From NCBI GenBank assembly GCA_013213785.1, contig JABSPZ010000012.1, forward strand, positions 1-64,000: a stretch of DNA of 64,000 nucleotides, written 5' to 3'. Each line of letters begins with the position of its first letter. The first letter of the stretch is position 1. Positions 1 through 10,600 of this stretch are shown piece after piece. The notes below the pieces were generated by a model. It was not told the DNA's origin and did not search any database. It saw nothing but the letters and a program-made list of their open reading frames with translations. The DNA comes from Henriciella sp. GTDB lineage: Bacteria > Pseudomonadota > Alphaproteobacteria > Caulobacterales > Hyphomonadaceae. The position numbers and the translations under genes are program-made.

Positions 1-360
1 CACATCAGGCCCTGGGCATGCGTCCACCAGTACCGGAAACCCTACTTCAAAGTGGCCCATAAACTGGGGGCTGGACACGATCGCTACTCTTGGTCGGCGC
101 ATTTGCGAACTCAGTCTCAATCTTTGTTTTCGCGAACCTACGATCTGCGAAACGTGGTCGATCGTGTTGGTACGGGGGATGCGTTTTCGGCCGGACTGAT
201 ATTCGGGCTCGCCACCGAATTGGGCTACGCTGAATCGCTCGATTTTGGGGCGGCGTCCAACGCGATGAAACACACGATCGTTGGTGATACGAATTTGGTC
301 ACCGCGGACGAGGTGCGAGCGTTAATGCTGAGCGATGGGACTGGTCGACTTCGTCGTTAG
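1..360 (+). CDS. kdgK: 2-keto-3-deoxygluconate kinase-like PfkB sugar kinase, C-terminal part
   Basis: Only the last 119 codons are present; the frame is open to the left edge, so the gene begins outside the window. The segment carries the PfkB/ribokinase signature DRVGTGDAFSAGL, whose Asp is the catalytic base that activates the sugar hydroxyl for phosphorylation by ATP. The upstream stretch with WSAHL and FSRTYDL, and the DRVG (rather than DTTG) form of the signature, resemble 2-keto-3-deoxygluconate kinases, which make KDPG for the Entner-Doudoroff pathway. Family membership is clear; the substrate is inferred from this short similarity. The downstream neighbour, a BCCT transporter, points toward it on the opposite strand and gives no clue to pathway. 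Confidence 0.8.
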   Translation, partial: HIRPWACVHQYRKPYFKVAHKLGAGHDRYSWSAHLRTQSQSLFSRTYDLRNVVDRVGTGDAFSAGLIFGLATELGYAESLDFGAASNAMKHTIVGDTNLVTADEVRALMLSDGTGRLRR

Positions 361-481
361 AACGCCCCATTTTTTTATCAGATCAGTCGATCTTTGAGAA
401 TGCGGCCAGCGCGATACTCTTGAGGGTAAAGTGAAAGTGCTCTCCCGCGCAAGAAAGAGGGCGTGGTATCTGCGAACCCAC

Positions 482-2062
482 CTATGCGCGCGGCTCGTCG
501 CGCATGCCGAGATAGAGGCTTACGCAGCAGATGAGCAGGGCGACTGTAAATGGAAGCGCCGCAGCGATGGTTCCAGCCTGGAGAGATTCCAATGCTGAAG
601 TGCCGCCGCCATAGAGAAGGGCGGAGGCCGTAAGGCCGAGCATGCACGCCCAGAACACGCGCTGTGCGACCGGTGCATCTGTCTTTCCGCCCGACGTGAT
701 TGTGTCGACAACCAATGCGCCGGAATCCGCGGAGGTCACAATGAAGACGATGAGAAGCCCAATCGCGATCATCGATGTGACGCCGCCCCATGGCATTGCG
801 GCCAACATCTGGAACAGCACGGTCGCGGAGCTGGTGATCCGACCGGAGAGGTCGCCGATCCCACTCTCATATTGGAAGACCGCTGTCTCTCCGAACGCAG
901 AGAACCAAACAACGCAAATAGCAAATGGGGCCAAGAGAACGACCGAAAAGTATTCTCTCACCGTTCGCCCACGCGAAATGCGAGCGATAAACATACCAAC
1001 AAAGGGCGACCAGGAAATCCACCATGCCCAATAGAAAATCGTCCAGTCATGGAACCAAGAGAGGTCTTCGCGGCCGATCCAATTTGTGAGCGCTGGTGTG
1101 TCCGCCAAGTAAGCCAAGAAATTCTCGCCCATGCCGGTGAAGATGAGCGCAGTTGGCCCGGCAATCACGACGAAGACCAGCAGTCCAAACGCAACGATCA
1201 TGTTGATGTTGGATAGAAGTTTGACCCCGCCATCTAAGCCGCGAATGACTGAAATGATGGCGAGAGCGGTCATCGCCGAAACCAACCCGATCTGAATCCA
1301 AACATTCGGCTCAAAGTCGAACATATATCCGAGCCCGCTCGCGGCTTGGGTGCCACCTAGGCCGATCGTCGTGGCGAGGCCAAAAATCGTAGAGACGACC
1401 GCAAACAAGTCAATGATATGACCTGGCCAACCCCAGACGCGCTCACCCAAAATCGGGTAGAAGGCCGAGCGGATCGAAAGCGGTAAGCCCTTATTGTGAG
1501 CAAAGAACCCAAGAGACAGTCCGACGACGGCGTAAATGGCCCAGGGCGCAATTCCCCAGTGAAACAAAGTCGCGCTGAACGCGAGGCGATTTGCATCTGG
1601 GGTGCCTGGCACAGCGTTGAGTGGCATACCAAACCAATCGGTGTGATAGGCGAGGGGTTCAGCGGCGCCCCAAAACATAAAGCCAATGCCAACACCTGCC
1701 GCGAACAGCATCGCGATCCACGAATGCGTTTTATATTCGGGGGAGGCTGCTGCGCCACCCAAGCGGATACGGCCGAGGGGCGAGACTGCCAGCGCGAGGC
1801 AGAAGACAAAAACAATCACCGGCGTCGCTGCGAACAGCCAATCGAAGGATTGTAGGGTTTGGCCGCGCAAAGAACTCAAGAAAGCACCAGAGGCTTCTGG
1901 AAATACAAGGGTAGCGCCGCCAAACACGAGGACGAGTGTCGCCGCGAGGAAGAAAACCGGGTTGTGAACATCGAGTCCGAGAACTTCAACATTGTCCTGA
2001 CCAATTTCGTAGTCAGTTTCATATTCGGTCTCGGAGCCCGCGATTTCGGCTGTGTCTGGCAT
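482..2062 (-). CDS. BCCT family betaine/choline/carnitine transporter
   Basis: 526-residue inner-membrane protein with about twelve hydrophobic segments, the usual size for the BCCT family of sodium- or proton-coupled carriers of quaternary ammonium solutes. Family marks: GIGFMFWGAAEP near residue 100, GLGGTQAASGL in the middle, and WAWWISWSPFVG followed by ARISRGRT in the eighth-helix region. The N-terminus has about 25 acidic hydrophilic residues before the first helix, and the C-terminal tail after the last helix is short (about 6 residues), so the long osmosensing tail of BetP is absent. Likely role is uptake of glycine betaine or a related osmolyte for osmoprotection or as a nutrient. 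The exact substrate cannot be read from the sequence. It stands alone, divergent from the TonB receptor gene. Confidence 0.93.
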   Translation of the reverse strand: MPDTAEIAGSETEYETDYEIGQDNVEVLGLDVHNPVFFLAATLVLVFGGATLVFPEASGAFLSSLRGQTLQSFDWLFAATPVIVFVFCLALAVSPLGRIRLGGAAASPEYKTHSWIAMLFAAGVGIGFMFWGAAEPLAYHTDWFGMPLNAVPGTPDANRLAFSATLFHWGIAPWAIYAVVGLSLGFFAHNKGLPLSIRSAFYPILGERVWGWPGHIIDLFAVVSTIFGLATTIGLGGTQAASGLGYMFDFEPNVWIQIGLVSAMTALAIISVIRGLDGGVKLLSNINMIVAFGLLVFVVIAGPTALIFTGMGENFLAYLADTPALTNWIGREDLSWFHDWTIFYWAWWISWSPFVGMFIARISRGRTVREYFSVVLLAPFAICVVWFSAFGETAVFQYESGIGDLSGRITSSATVLFQMLAAMPWGGVTSMIAIGLLIVFIVTSADSGALVVDTITSGGKTDAPVAQRVFWACMLGLTASALLYGGGTSALESLQAGTIAAALPFTVALLICCVSLYLGMRDEPRA

Positions 2063-2354
2063 TCTTCACCACTGAGAGAAACGTCTCCAAGTGTCATGCA
2101 CGAATTGTGTCGATGATCAAAGCATTGGAGTCACCCGCCGCGAATTCCGCGAATATCTACGCGGCGTGAACTGGCGTATTTTTGGCACACTTTCCCTTGT
2201 GAGATGAGTTTTTCTCACTGAAACGCAGCTCATTTCTTTCAATCGTCGAACTATTTGATAGGTAACGGGCACCATCGAGAGATCGCGATTCTTGTGTCCC
2301 CTGCGTAATTCGGCGTGGGCCTGCGCGATCAGAGCAAACCCCGAGGGACTATAT
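2063..2354. promoter_or_regulatory. Divergent intergenic region between BCCT transporter and TonB receptor
   Basis: About 290 bases without a convincing gene; it must hold both promoters. Two small inverted repeats are visible: a 7-bp pair CGCCGCG (2136-2142) / CGCGGCG (2160-2166), and a 6-bp pair GTGAGA (2199-2204) / TCTCAC (2213-2218). Neither is followed by a T-run, so they are not terminators. GAGGGA at 2343-2348 is the ribosome-binding site that sets the receptor start at 2355. I could not pick out a reliable -35/-10 pair. Confidence 0.4.
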
Positions 2355-4925
2355 ATGTATAGACTAATGAGTGGCGCTTCACTGATCGCCATATCAGGTC
2401 TTTTTGGACTGAGCGCAGCCGCTCAGGATGCCGAAGAGTCGGAGGCCCGTCGCCTTAAGCCGGTCACCGTTACAGCAACGAAGCGCTCTGAGAGTGCACA
2501 AAGCATTCCCGTGGCGGTAAATGCCTTGGGAGAGCAAGAGCTAGAATCGCTCGGCGTCAAAAACTTCACCGATTACCTTGTTCAATTGCCGGGCGTTACC
2601 GCAGGCGGCTCCGGACCGGGCCAGAACACGATTTACATTCGCGGTTTGGCCTCGACCACGCCAAACCTGACAACAGCCGGTGTCGCTGGTCTCGCGCCTA
2701 ACGTCGCTTTCTACCTGGACGAACAACCGCTCGGACAGCCGGGACGGAACTTGGATGTCTACGCGGCTGATCTGGAACGCGTCGAGGTTCTATCTGGCCC
2801 ACAAGGCACGCTGTTCGGTGCAAGTTCGCAAGCGGGGACTGTGCGTCTGATCACGAACAAACCTGATTTGAGTGGTTTTGCTGCGTCTATGAATGCATCG
2901 ACGGCGTTCACCGATGGCGGCGAGATGAGCAATAGTGTTGAAGCCATGCTCAACGTTCCCGTGTCCGATAAATTTGCGCTACGCGGCGTTGTTTATGTGG
3001 ATAACCAGGGCGGCTATATCGACAATGTCGGCGGCATTCGGACGGCTGAAGACTCAGCCAGGTTCCGACCTGCGGGGACCGTGCGCGACAATGGCGTCGT
3101 CGTCTCTTCTGGACGCGAAGGGTTCCAGGCGGGTTCCGACCTTTCTGCTGTGAACTTCATTGCCGCAGACAATTCCAGCATTGCAGAGAACGATTTCAAC
3201 GATACGCGATATGCTGGTTTCCGTTTGTCGGGTTTGTATGAGTTCAACTCCGACTGGAGCTTGTTGGTGTCCCATGCGCAGCAGCAGCTCGATAGTGAAG
3301 GCGTCTTCTTCGCAGACCCTAAGCTGGACGATTACGATATTGAGCGCTTCGCGGACGATGATATCGAAGACAGTTTCCACAACACGAGTTGGACGCTTGA
3401 AGGGCGCCTCGGCATGTTGGAGGCGCTGTATACCGGTGCCTACACAGAGCGGACCACTGACCAAACCGTCGATTATTCAGACTATCTCTTTGTGGGTCAG
3501 TATCTGCCATATTATATTTGCGACGGATCCGTCACTTATCCGGGAGCTGCTGAGCCGACGGGAACATGTCAGGCGCCAAATCTGTTCGTGAATTCATCGA
3601 CTGAAACGAAAGTGCAAACTCACGAATTACGCTTCAATACGCCGCGTGAAAATCGCTTGCGTGCAACGTTTGGGGCTTTCTATTCAGATCTTGAACTCGC
3701 AGAGTTGAATGACTTTACCTATCCCGGGTCAGAGCTTGTGGTTGGGTTTAATGGCGTTGTTGGGTTTGGCCCGAACTTCCCTCTGACCAATATTGCGACA
3801 ACCGGCCTGATCGGAAATGCGGCTCCAGGCTATTTCAGTGATCCAGGTCCGTTCCCTGAAGGAGTTATTTTCCGGAACGACATCCTGCGCACCGACGAAC
3901 AGCTCGGCGCGTTTGGTGAGGCGACATTCGACCTCACGGATCAGTTCGCCATTACGGTCGGCGCTCGCTGGTACGATATTGAAGTGGACTTAGAAGGCTC
4001 TGCCAACTCGTCCTTCTTCAACCTTGGAGCCGCAACCGACGCACAAGCGTTCGGGACCAATATTTCTGCTCAGTTTGCGCCGGACAATACGGTCGGTGCG
4101 CCAGATAAAGCCGCAACCGATGGGGTGATCTATAAGCTCACCGGTACTTGGACGCCAAACAGCGACCTCTTATTTTATGCGACTTATTCTGAGGGCTTCC
4201 GTCCAGGACTGTTGAACCGCCCTGGTGGTCGAACAAATCCTGCTGGGAACTACACCGTCCCGTTCGCTGTCGATACCGATGACGTCCAGAACTATGAGCT
4301 CGGTTGGAAAACAGAACTGTTTGATAACTCACTGCGGTTCAATGGCTCCGCGTTTTTCGTTGAAATCGAAGGGCTGCAGACCACAATTTTTGACCCGTCC
4401 ATCGTCAACTTGTTCTTCTCTGATAATGCGGCGAATGCTGAAATTCAGGGCCTAGAAGGAGACTTTACTTGGGCGCCTTACTCGGTCGATGGTTTGACGA
4501 TTGCTGGCGCGTTTTCTCTGCTTGATACCGAAGTGACAGAAGTGCTCGTGCCAACAAATGACGTCCTAGAAGGGTCGGATTTGGCGTTTGCGCCAGCCTG
4601 GCAGGGCAATCTCCGCATGCGGTATGAGTGGGATCTTGAGCGTCAAATCGATGGTCAAACTCTCACCGCGCACGTGATGCCGCAATTGGTGTTCTCCGAT
4701 GACTCTGTCAGCGACATCATTGAGATCAACAAAGCGGATGTAGATGGCTATGTCACACTTGGCGGCACATTGGGGGTCACGGCAGATCAGTGGTCGGCGG
4801 AGATTTACGCAACCAATCTGACGAATGAGTATGCCGAGCTCAGCAACAATTTTGTGTTCGACCGCGAGCGGGTCACACCGCTCCGTCCGCGTACAATTGG
4901 TGTCCGAGTAGGCTATGATTTCTAG
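2355..4925 (+). CDS. TonB-dependent receptor (substrate unknown)
   Basis: 856-residue outer-membrane gated channel driven by TonB-ExbBD. The ATG at 2355 is chosen because GAGGGA lies 6 bases upstream and it gives a clean signal peptide (MYRLMSGASLIAISG..., cut near SAAA/QD); the frame stays open further upstream, but that part is not signal-like. After the leader come a TonB-box-like stretch (KPVTVTATKR), the plug domain (NFTDYLVQLPGV, IYIRGL, VEVLSGPQGTLFGA, GTVRLITNKP) and a beta-barrel ending in GVRVGYDF, with a terminal aromatic residue as usual for barrel insertion. The plug style resembles the many sphingomonad/caulobacter receptors of unknown ligand. It is followed by an intrinsic terminator and then a TPR-sulfotransferase gene. 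The ligand is not deducible; the GH2 gene 2.7 kb downstream hints at a carbohydrate, but only weakly. Confidence 0.95.
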   Translation: MYRLMSGASLIAISGLFGLSAAAQDAEESEARRLKPVTVTATKRSESAQSIPVAVNALGEQELESLGVKNFTDYLVQLPGVTAGGSGPGQNTIYIRGLASTTPNLTTAGVAGLAPNVAFYLDEQPLGQPGRNLDVYAADLERVEVLSGPQGTLFGASSQAGTVRLITNKPDLSGFAASMNASTAFTDGGEMSNSVEAMLNVPVSDKFALRGVVYVDNQGGYIDNVGGIRTAEDSARFRPAGTVRDNGVVVSSGREGFQAGSDLSAVNFIAADNSSIAENDFNDTRYAGFRLSGLYEFNSDWSLLVSHAQQQLDSEGVFFADPKLDDYDIERFADDDIEDSFHNTSWTLEGRLGMLEALYTGAYTERTTDQTVDYSDYLFVGQYLPYYICDGSVTYPGAAEPTGTCQAPNLFVNSSTETKVQTHELRFNTPRENRLRATFGAFYSDLELAELNDFTYPGSELVVGFNGVVGFGPNFPLTNIATTGLIGNAAPGYFSDPGPFPEGVIFRNDILRTDEQLGAFGEATFDLTDQFAITVGARWYDIEVDLEGSANSSFFNLGAATDAQAFGTNISAQFAPDNTVGAPDKAATDGVIYKLTGTWTPNSDLLFYATYSEGFRPGLLNRPGGRTNPAGNYTVPFAVDTDDVQNYELGWKTELFDNSLRFNGSAFFVEIEGLQTTIFDPSIVNLFFSDNAANAEIQGLEGDFTWAPYSVDGLTIAGAFSLLDTEVTEVLVPTNDVLEGSDLAFAPAWQGNLRMRYEWDLERQIDGQTLTAHVMPQLVFSDDSVSDIIEINKADVDGYVTLGGTLGVTADQWSAEIYATNLTNEYAELSNNFVFDRERVTPLRPRTIGVRVGYDF

Positions 4926-4950
4926 CTTACAACCAAAAGCTTAAGCAGAG

Positions 4951-4983
4951 CAGCGTCTTGATCCGTCAGGACGCTGCCTTTTT
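4951..4983 (+). terminator. Intrinsic terminator after the TonB receptor gene
   Basis: An 11-bp stem (4951-4961 with 4966-4976, one G-T wobble) closes on a TCCG loop and is followed by five T residues at 4979-4983. It ends directly against the next ATG at 4984, so the TPR-sulfotransferase gene begins inside or just after the terminator. Confidence 0.85.
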
Positions 4984-7008
4984 ATGGGCATCACTATGGA
5001 AGCCAGTTCGTCCCCCTCACGCGCCGATCAACTCAAGCAGGCCCAGGCGGCTCTACAGGCTGGTCGGTTTGCCGAGGCTGCCGCTTGCGCAAACCAAGTT
5101 TTGTCACAGGACCGCGAAGACCAGGATGGGCTCTACATGGCCGCTGTAGCCGCACGCTATCTTGATCAGTCCGACACCGCACAGGCGCATCTAGAGGCAT
5201 TGAAACAGGTCGCACCGGATTATGGCCGCGCGTTTCAGGAAGAGGGCCATCTCTTGAGGCGGCTGTCAGATCAAGATGGTGCTTTGCGCGCTTTTCAAAA
5301 TGCAACGCGTTGCAATCCGGCTCTGACTGCGAGTTGGCAGGCGCAGGCGGATCTATTGTTCGCAGCGGGGCGCACATCCGAGGCGGCGCAAGCGCTCGCT
5401 CAACTAGAGCGTATAAAGGCGCTACCGCGAGAGCTTCTCGCGGTCACCAACCACCTTCATGAGGGGCGAATTCTGCGGGCCGAAGAAATCGCTCGCGCGT
5501 TTCTGAGAAAAGCGCCGCATCATATCGAAGGCATGCGTCTCTTAGCCGATATTGGATCGAGGCTCGGGGTCCATGAAGACGCTGACTTCCTGCTTGAAAC
5601 AGCGATCGAGCTGGAACCAGAAAACGTTCAACTGCGCATTGATCACATTCAAGTACTCCGCAAACGCCAAAAGTTCTCCGCGGCACTCGAACAAGCGAAG
5701 ACCTTGTTGGAGCGAGATCCTGCGAACCCTATTTTCCTCTCTTTGTTTGCGATCGAGAGCATGCAGGCTGGGCAATATGAAACGGCATTGGAAGCATTCG
5801 AGAAAGTCCTTTCCGCGCTTCCAAATGATGCAGCTACGCTTACGTCTCAGGGGCACGCACTGAAAACCTTCGGGCGGTCTGACGACGCGATTGCCTCTTA
5901 TCGGTCTGCGCTCGAGGCTGCCCCGAACTATGGTGATGCCTGGTACGCGCTGGCCAATCTGAAAACGTTTCGATTTTCGGATGATGATATCGCGCTAATG
6001 CAAGCGTTACAGAAGACACCAAACCTTAGCTTCATGTCACGGATTCACATCGCGTTTGCGCTCGGAAAGGCGAGTGAAGACCGGGACGATTTCCCACTTG
6101 CTTTCGAGAATTACGAACTTGGCAATCAGCTCAAGCGGCGACAGACCCGTTATACGACTGAGCAAATGCTGGCCGAGTTCGACTCGCAAAAGAAGTATGT
6201 CACCGCAGACATCATCGCGGATCAGTCAGGTAAAGGAGCTGACGTGCCTGATCCTATCTTCATCGTAGGATTGCCGCGAGCTGGGTCTACGCTGATCGAG
6301 CAGATCTTGGCGTCCCATAGCCAAGTCGATGGCACGCTTGAATTACCGAACATCTTGTCGCTAGCCCATCGTTTGCGCGGGCGAAATCTCGTCAGCGACC
6401 GTGACCGATACCCGCGCATCTTGGCGGAACTATCCGCCGAAGATCTAACGGCGCTCGGGGAAGACTATATCGACAACACTCGGGTTCATCGTCAGTCTGC
6501 GCCATTCTTTACGGATAAAATGCCGAATAATTTTAGGCATATAGGCTTGATCCATTTGATATTGCCGAACGCCAAAATCATCGATGCGAGGAGAGCACCG
6601 TTTGATTGTTGTTGGTCGGGTTTCAAGCAACTTTTCGCTGAGGGGCAAGAGTTTACCTACGGGCTCGCGGAGATAGGTCATTACTATCGAGCCTATGTGG
6701 ACCTAATGGATCACTGGGAGGCGGTTCTCCCAACTGGCCGGATCTTAAGGGTGCAGCACGAGGACGTTTTGGGTGACCTCGAAGGGCAGGTGCGCCGGAT
6801 CCTCGAATATTGTGAATTGCCGTTTGAAGAAGCGTGCGTAAACTTTCATGAAACCCGAAGGGCGGTCAGGACGGCAAGCTCTGAACAAGTTCGCCAGCCA
6901 TTGAATCGGTCAGGGCAAAACCAATGGCAAGGATTTGAGCCTTATCTTACTCCTTTAAAGGAGGCATTAGGCGACTTGCTTCAGGAAAACGGAGGACCAG
7001 ACGTATGA
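4984..7008 (+). CDS. TPR-repeat sulfotransferase fusion protein
   Basis: 674 residues, no signal peptide, so probably cytoplasmic. Residues about 15-380 are tandem TPR helices (e.g. ALQAGRFAEAAACANQVL; TSQGHALKTFGRSDDAIASY), a protein- or peptide-binding scaffold. Residues about 420-660 form a Sulfotransfer_3-type domain: FIVGLPRAGSTLIEQIL is the 5'-phosphosulfate-binding loop for PAPS, ELPNI follows, and RAPFDCCWSGF fits the 3'-phosphate-binding region. It would move sulfate from PAPS to an acceptor held by the TPRs; the acceptor is unknown. Genes of this architecture are often found beside TonB receptors in alphaproteobacteria (recollection, not searched). The start has no normal ribosome-binding site and abuts the terminator; ATG 4996 is an alternative. 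Its stop overlaps the next start by 4 bases (ATGA), so the two genes are translationally coupled. Confidence 0.88.
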   Translation: MGITMEASSSPSRADQLKQAQAALQAGRFAEAAACANQVLSQDREDQDGLYMAAVAARYLDQSDTAQAHLEALKQVAPDYGRAFQEEGHLLRRLSDQDGALRAFQNATRCNPALTASWQAQADLLFAAGRTSEAAQALAQLERIKALPRELLAVTNHLHEGRILRAEEIARAFLRKAPHHIEGMRLLADIGSRLGVHEDADFLLETAIELEPENVQLRIDHIQVLRKRQKFSAALEQAKTLLERDPANPIFLSLFAIESMQAGQYETALEAFEKVLSALPNDAATLTSQGHALKTFGRSDDAIASYRSALEAAPNYGDAWYALANLKTFRFSDDDIALMQALQKTPNLSFMSRIHIAFALGKASEDRDDFPLAFENYELGNQLKRRQTRYTTEQMLAEFDSQKKYVTADIIADQSGKGADVPDPIFIVGLPRAGSTLIEQILASHSQVDGTLELPNILSLAHRLRGRNLVSDRDRYPRILAELSAEDLTALGEDYIDNTRVHRQSAPFFTDKMPNNFRHIGLIHLILPNAKIIDARRAPFDCCWSGFKQLFAEGQEFTYGLAEIGHYYRAYVDLMDHWEAVLPTGRILRVQHEDVLGDLEGQVRRILEYCELPFEEACVNFHETRRAVRTASSEQVRQPLNRSGQNQWQGFEPYLTPLKEALGDLLQENGGPDV

Positions 7009-7487
7009 CGAAACGATCCGAAGACGCTTTGATTGCGCTCCGTCAAATTCAGCGCCGTACCGAACAAGCGTCTAAACGCCTTGCCGCTATGGTGGGGCTC
7101 ACACCATCGCAATTATTGGTGATGCAGATCCTGAGCGAGCGCGGCGAAGTTTCTGCGGGCGAGCTTTCTAAGATGACACAGCTGAAGCACGCCACGATTA
7201 CGACGCTGGTTGATAAACTTGTGACGAGGGGGCTTTTGTCTCGGCGGCGCTGCGAAGAGGACCGTCGCCGCGTCTGGCTAACGTTGTTACCTGAGGGGCA
7301 AACGGCTATCACGACCGCGCCTGACCTACTGCAAGACACGTTCGAAGCAAGATTCGACAAGCTCCCGGATTGGCATCAAGCGATGCTGGTCTCATCGCTT
7401 GAGCGGATCACAGCCTTGCTCGACGCAGAAGACCTTGAGGCCGCACCAATTCTCGATATTGGGGCTTTGGATGAGCGGCCGGCCTAA
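7005..7487 (+). CDS. MarR family transcriptional regulator
   Basis: 160-residue winged-helix DNA-binding protein. The MarR core spans residues about 20-130: LTPSQLLVMQILSERGEVS, then SAGELSKMTQLKHATITTLVDKL as the helix-turn-helix, then the wing with RRRCEEDRRRVWLTLLPEG. Such proteins are dimeric repressors released by small ligands. The start overlaps the end of the TPR-sulfotransferase gene by 4 bases, so the two are co-translated and the regulator probably controls this receptor/sulfotransferase unit or the GH2 gene 124 bases downstream. MarR-type genes encoded next to ectoine genes look similar, but no ectoine gene is present here. The ligand is unknown. Confidence 0.92.
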   Translation: MTKRSEDALIALRQIQRRTEQASKRLAAMVGLTPSQLLVMQILSERGEVSAGELSKMTQLKHATITTLVDKLVTRGLLSRRRCEEDRRRVWLTLLPEGQTAITTAPDLLQDTFEARFDKLPDWHQAMLVSSLERITALLDAEDLEAAPILDIGALDERPA

Positions 7488-7611
7488 CAAAGCGATCTGA
7501 TCGTTCGTAGGGCATGCAGCTGCTTGCGCTTGCAATCTCCCATTGATTCACTCCGCTTTTTGTTCGACCAGAGCGATAGAGAGCAAAGTGCGCTTTTCCG
7601 AGGAGGGTTCG

Positions 7612-10600
7612 GTGTCGTCATTGCCGTTGCCGCTATCACAGCTTTTCCACCCGGGATTAACATCGCTCGGGCGTTTGGAGGCGCGTGCCTCCATTCAAGC
7701 CTTCCCGGATGAGGCATCTTTGCAAACAGGTGCTTCGCCTTGGCGGATGTCTTTGGATGGCGATTGGCGCTTCCAGTTTACTGGGCGTCCGAGCGAAGCG
7801 CATGCAGACTGGACCGCCTCAGACACAAGCCAAGCCCCATGGCGTGACATAAAGGTTCCCGGCGTTTGGACGCGGCAAGATACCGGCGATTTGCCCCATT
7901 ATGCGAATTGGCAAATGCCATTCGATTGCCAAAAGCCGCCAAATGTCCCTCAAGACAATCCGACGGGACTGTATCGTCGTTCGATCACAGTTCCTGAGGC
8001 ATGGCAGGATCGTAACACGGTGCTGCATATTGGTGGCTTTGAAAGCCAGGCTCTCGTCTGGTGCAATCAGGTCTTTATCGGCATGGCGAAAGACTCGCGC
8101 TTGCCCAGTGAATTCGATCTCTCGGAGGCGTTACGGCCAGGAGAGAACGAGCTTGCGATCATGGTCATTCGATGGTGCGATGCGACTTGGATTGAAGACC
8201 AAGATCATTGGAATCATGGCGGCCTCCATCGCTCTGTTTGGATTGAATCCCGAGGCGCAACACATCTCAGTGATCTAGTTGTCGAAACCGATTTCGACGC
8301 AGAAACCAGTTTGGGTAAGGCGTCTGTTCGCGCGATGGTAGATGGCGATTCCGCGGGATGGTCTGTTCATGCGCGGCTGGAAGCGCCGGGCACTGCAGCA
8401 GTGATTACGAACGCAGACGCGCCGGTCGATCAATTCGATATTTCGCTACCTGCTGCTCAGCAGTGGGCCCAGTCTTTTGCTTTTGAAGCTTACGCCGCAT
8501 CGTTGGAATTACAGCTTTCAAATGCGGCGCCATGGTCAGCGGAACAACCGTACCGTTACCGCCTCATCACCGAACTGCGAGATCCGACCAGAATGGTCAA
8601 AGAGGTGCATGAAACTTGGATCGGATTTACACGGATTGAAACAGAAGAGCGCCGCCTGCGGGTCAACGGCCGAAGTGTGGTTCTAATTGGCGTCAATCGT
8701 CATGATCACCATCCAGAAAATGGGAAAACTTGCAGTCGCGAAGACATTCGCGCCGAGCTTTTGACCATGAAGCGGCATAATATCAATGCGATCCGAACCG
8801 CTCATTACCCCAATGACCCAGCTCTGCTCGACCTTGCCGATGAGCTCGGGTTCTACGTGATTGATGAGGCTAATGTCGAATGTCACGCACGATGGACAGA
8901 GGTTTCGCATCTGCCAGAATTTCTGCCCGCCATCGTTGAGCGCACAACGAGGATGATTGCGCGAGATCGTAACCACCCTTGTATTATTGCTTGGTCACTG
9001 GGGAATGAGGCGGGACATGGCCCGGCGCATGATGCAGCGGCAGCGGCCGCGCGGCATCTGGATCCGACGCGTTTCGTTCATTATGAGGGCGCGGTCTCTC
9101 AGCGCTTTAGCTTCCCTTTTGGCAGCTCGCCCGAGACCACGCAGCAGCCGCCAAGTGCGAACGAACGCGCATCAACAGATGTGGTCTGCCCGATGTATCC
9201 TCCCATCGATCATATCGTCGACTGGGCGCGCTGGGCGGAGCAAACGAAAGCAGATGACCGACCATTGATCTTGTGTGAATTCTCGCATGCGATGGGCAAC
9301 TCAAATGGCTCACTGAATGCTTATGTCGATGCTTTCTTTGACGAACCGGCTTTGGCGGGCGGCTTTGTGTGGGATTGGCGAGACCAGGGTCTGGCGGAAA
9401 CCGACGATCAAGGCCGTTTCTATTGGGCCTATGGAGGCCATTACGGTGACGAGCCAAACGATGCCAATTTCAACATCAACGGATTGGTCGGTCCCGACGG
9501 CGTTCCGCATCCAGCCTTGCGTGAGTATATGTGGGCAGCTCGGCCGGTGACATCCGAGCTCACAGAACAGCGGAAGCTGCGAGTTAGCAATCGACGGGCC
9601 TTTCAAGATACGAGTGATCTAGAGATGCGATGGCATCTTCTGAAAAATGGAGAGGCGGTGGAGTCTGGGCAGAACGCTGTCATGGTCGCGCCCGCTTCAT
9701 CGATTGAGATCGATCTGCCGGTTCGCTCAGACCTCGCATCATCGGGAGACTGGCATTTAGATATTTCTTGGCATTTGCGAGAGGACTGCGCCTGGGTTGG
9801 CGCTGGCCACAAGGTGGCCTGGGACCAGGTCTCGCTTCAGACAGAAGCACAGCCATCTGTCGAAACGCGCCCGCCAAGTGTTGATGGTGGTGTTTTCCAA
9901 CATGCAGGGATGACCGTTACGGCATCTGAAGAAGGCGGCGCGACATCTATCAGCTTTGGTTCTGATGAGCCCGTATCTGCACCCATCTCACTTTGTCTTT
10001 GGCGTGCGCCAACGGACAATGATGGTGGGAAACCGGGGTCACGTCCCCTGTTTAAAAACCGGACCGCGGAATGGGTCGGGTACGGGTTAAACGCGTTGGA
10101 GGTGAGCGCCGCTGTTCAACGGCAAATCTCTGATGGGGTGTTAGTAGAGCGCAAATGGGTGGGGTCGGATGGCGACTTCGCCGAGCATCGCAGCCTCTGG
10201 TCGGTCTCCGACGAAGCGATTGTTGTGGATGAGACGATCATCATTCCTGAGGCTTGGGTGGATCTACCGCGTGTCGGCTTGAGATTTGAAATTCCGAGCG
10301 CCTATCACCGGCTAGACTGGTTTGGCCTTGGGTCAGACGAGTCGTATCCAGATCGTCTTGCGGCGCAAACGATTGGGCGATGGTCGTCGACAATTGAAGA
10401 GCAATACCATCCTTATGTCCGCCCGCAGGAATATGGTGCGCATGAACAGTGCCGTTGGTTCCAACTCACGAATACGAAGGGTGAAGGCGTACGGATTCGC
10501 TTTCCGCGGCCTTTGAGCTTCACAGCTCGGCCTCACAATGATGCGGATCTAAATGAGGCTGAAACGCTCGCAGAACTCAAGCCCTCAAGTAAGACTGAGG

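Noticed and set aside
1-60. Frameshifted or decayed kinase at the left edge
   Set aside because: The frame is open to base 1 and the residues before the PfkB signature fit the family, so truncation by the window is sufficient explanation.
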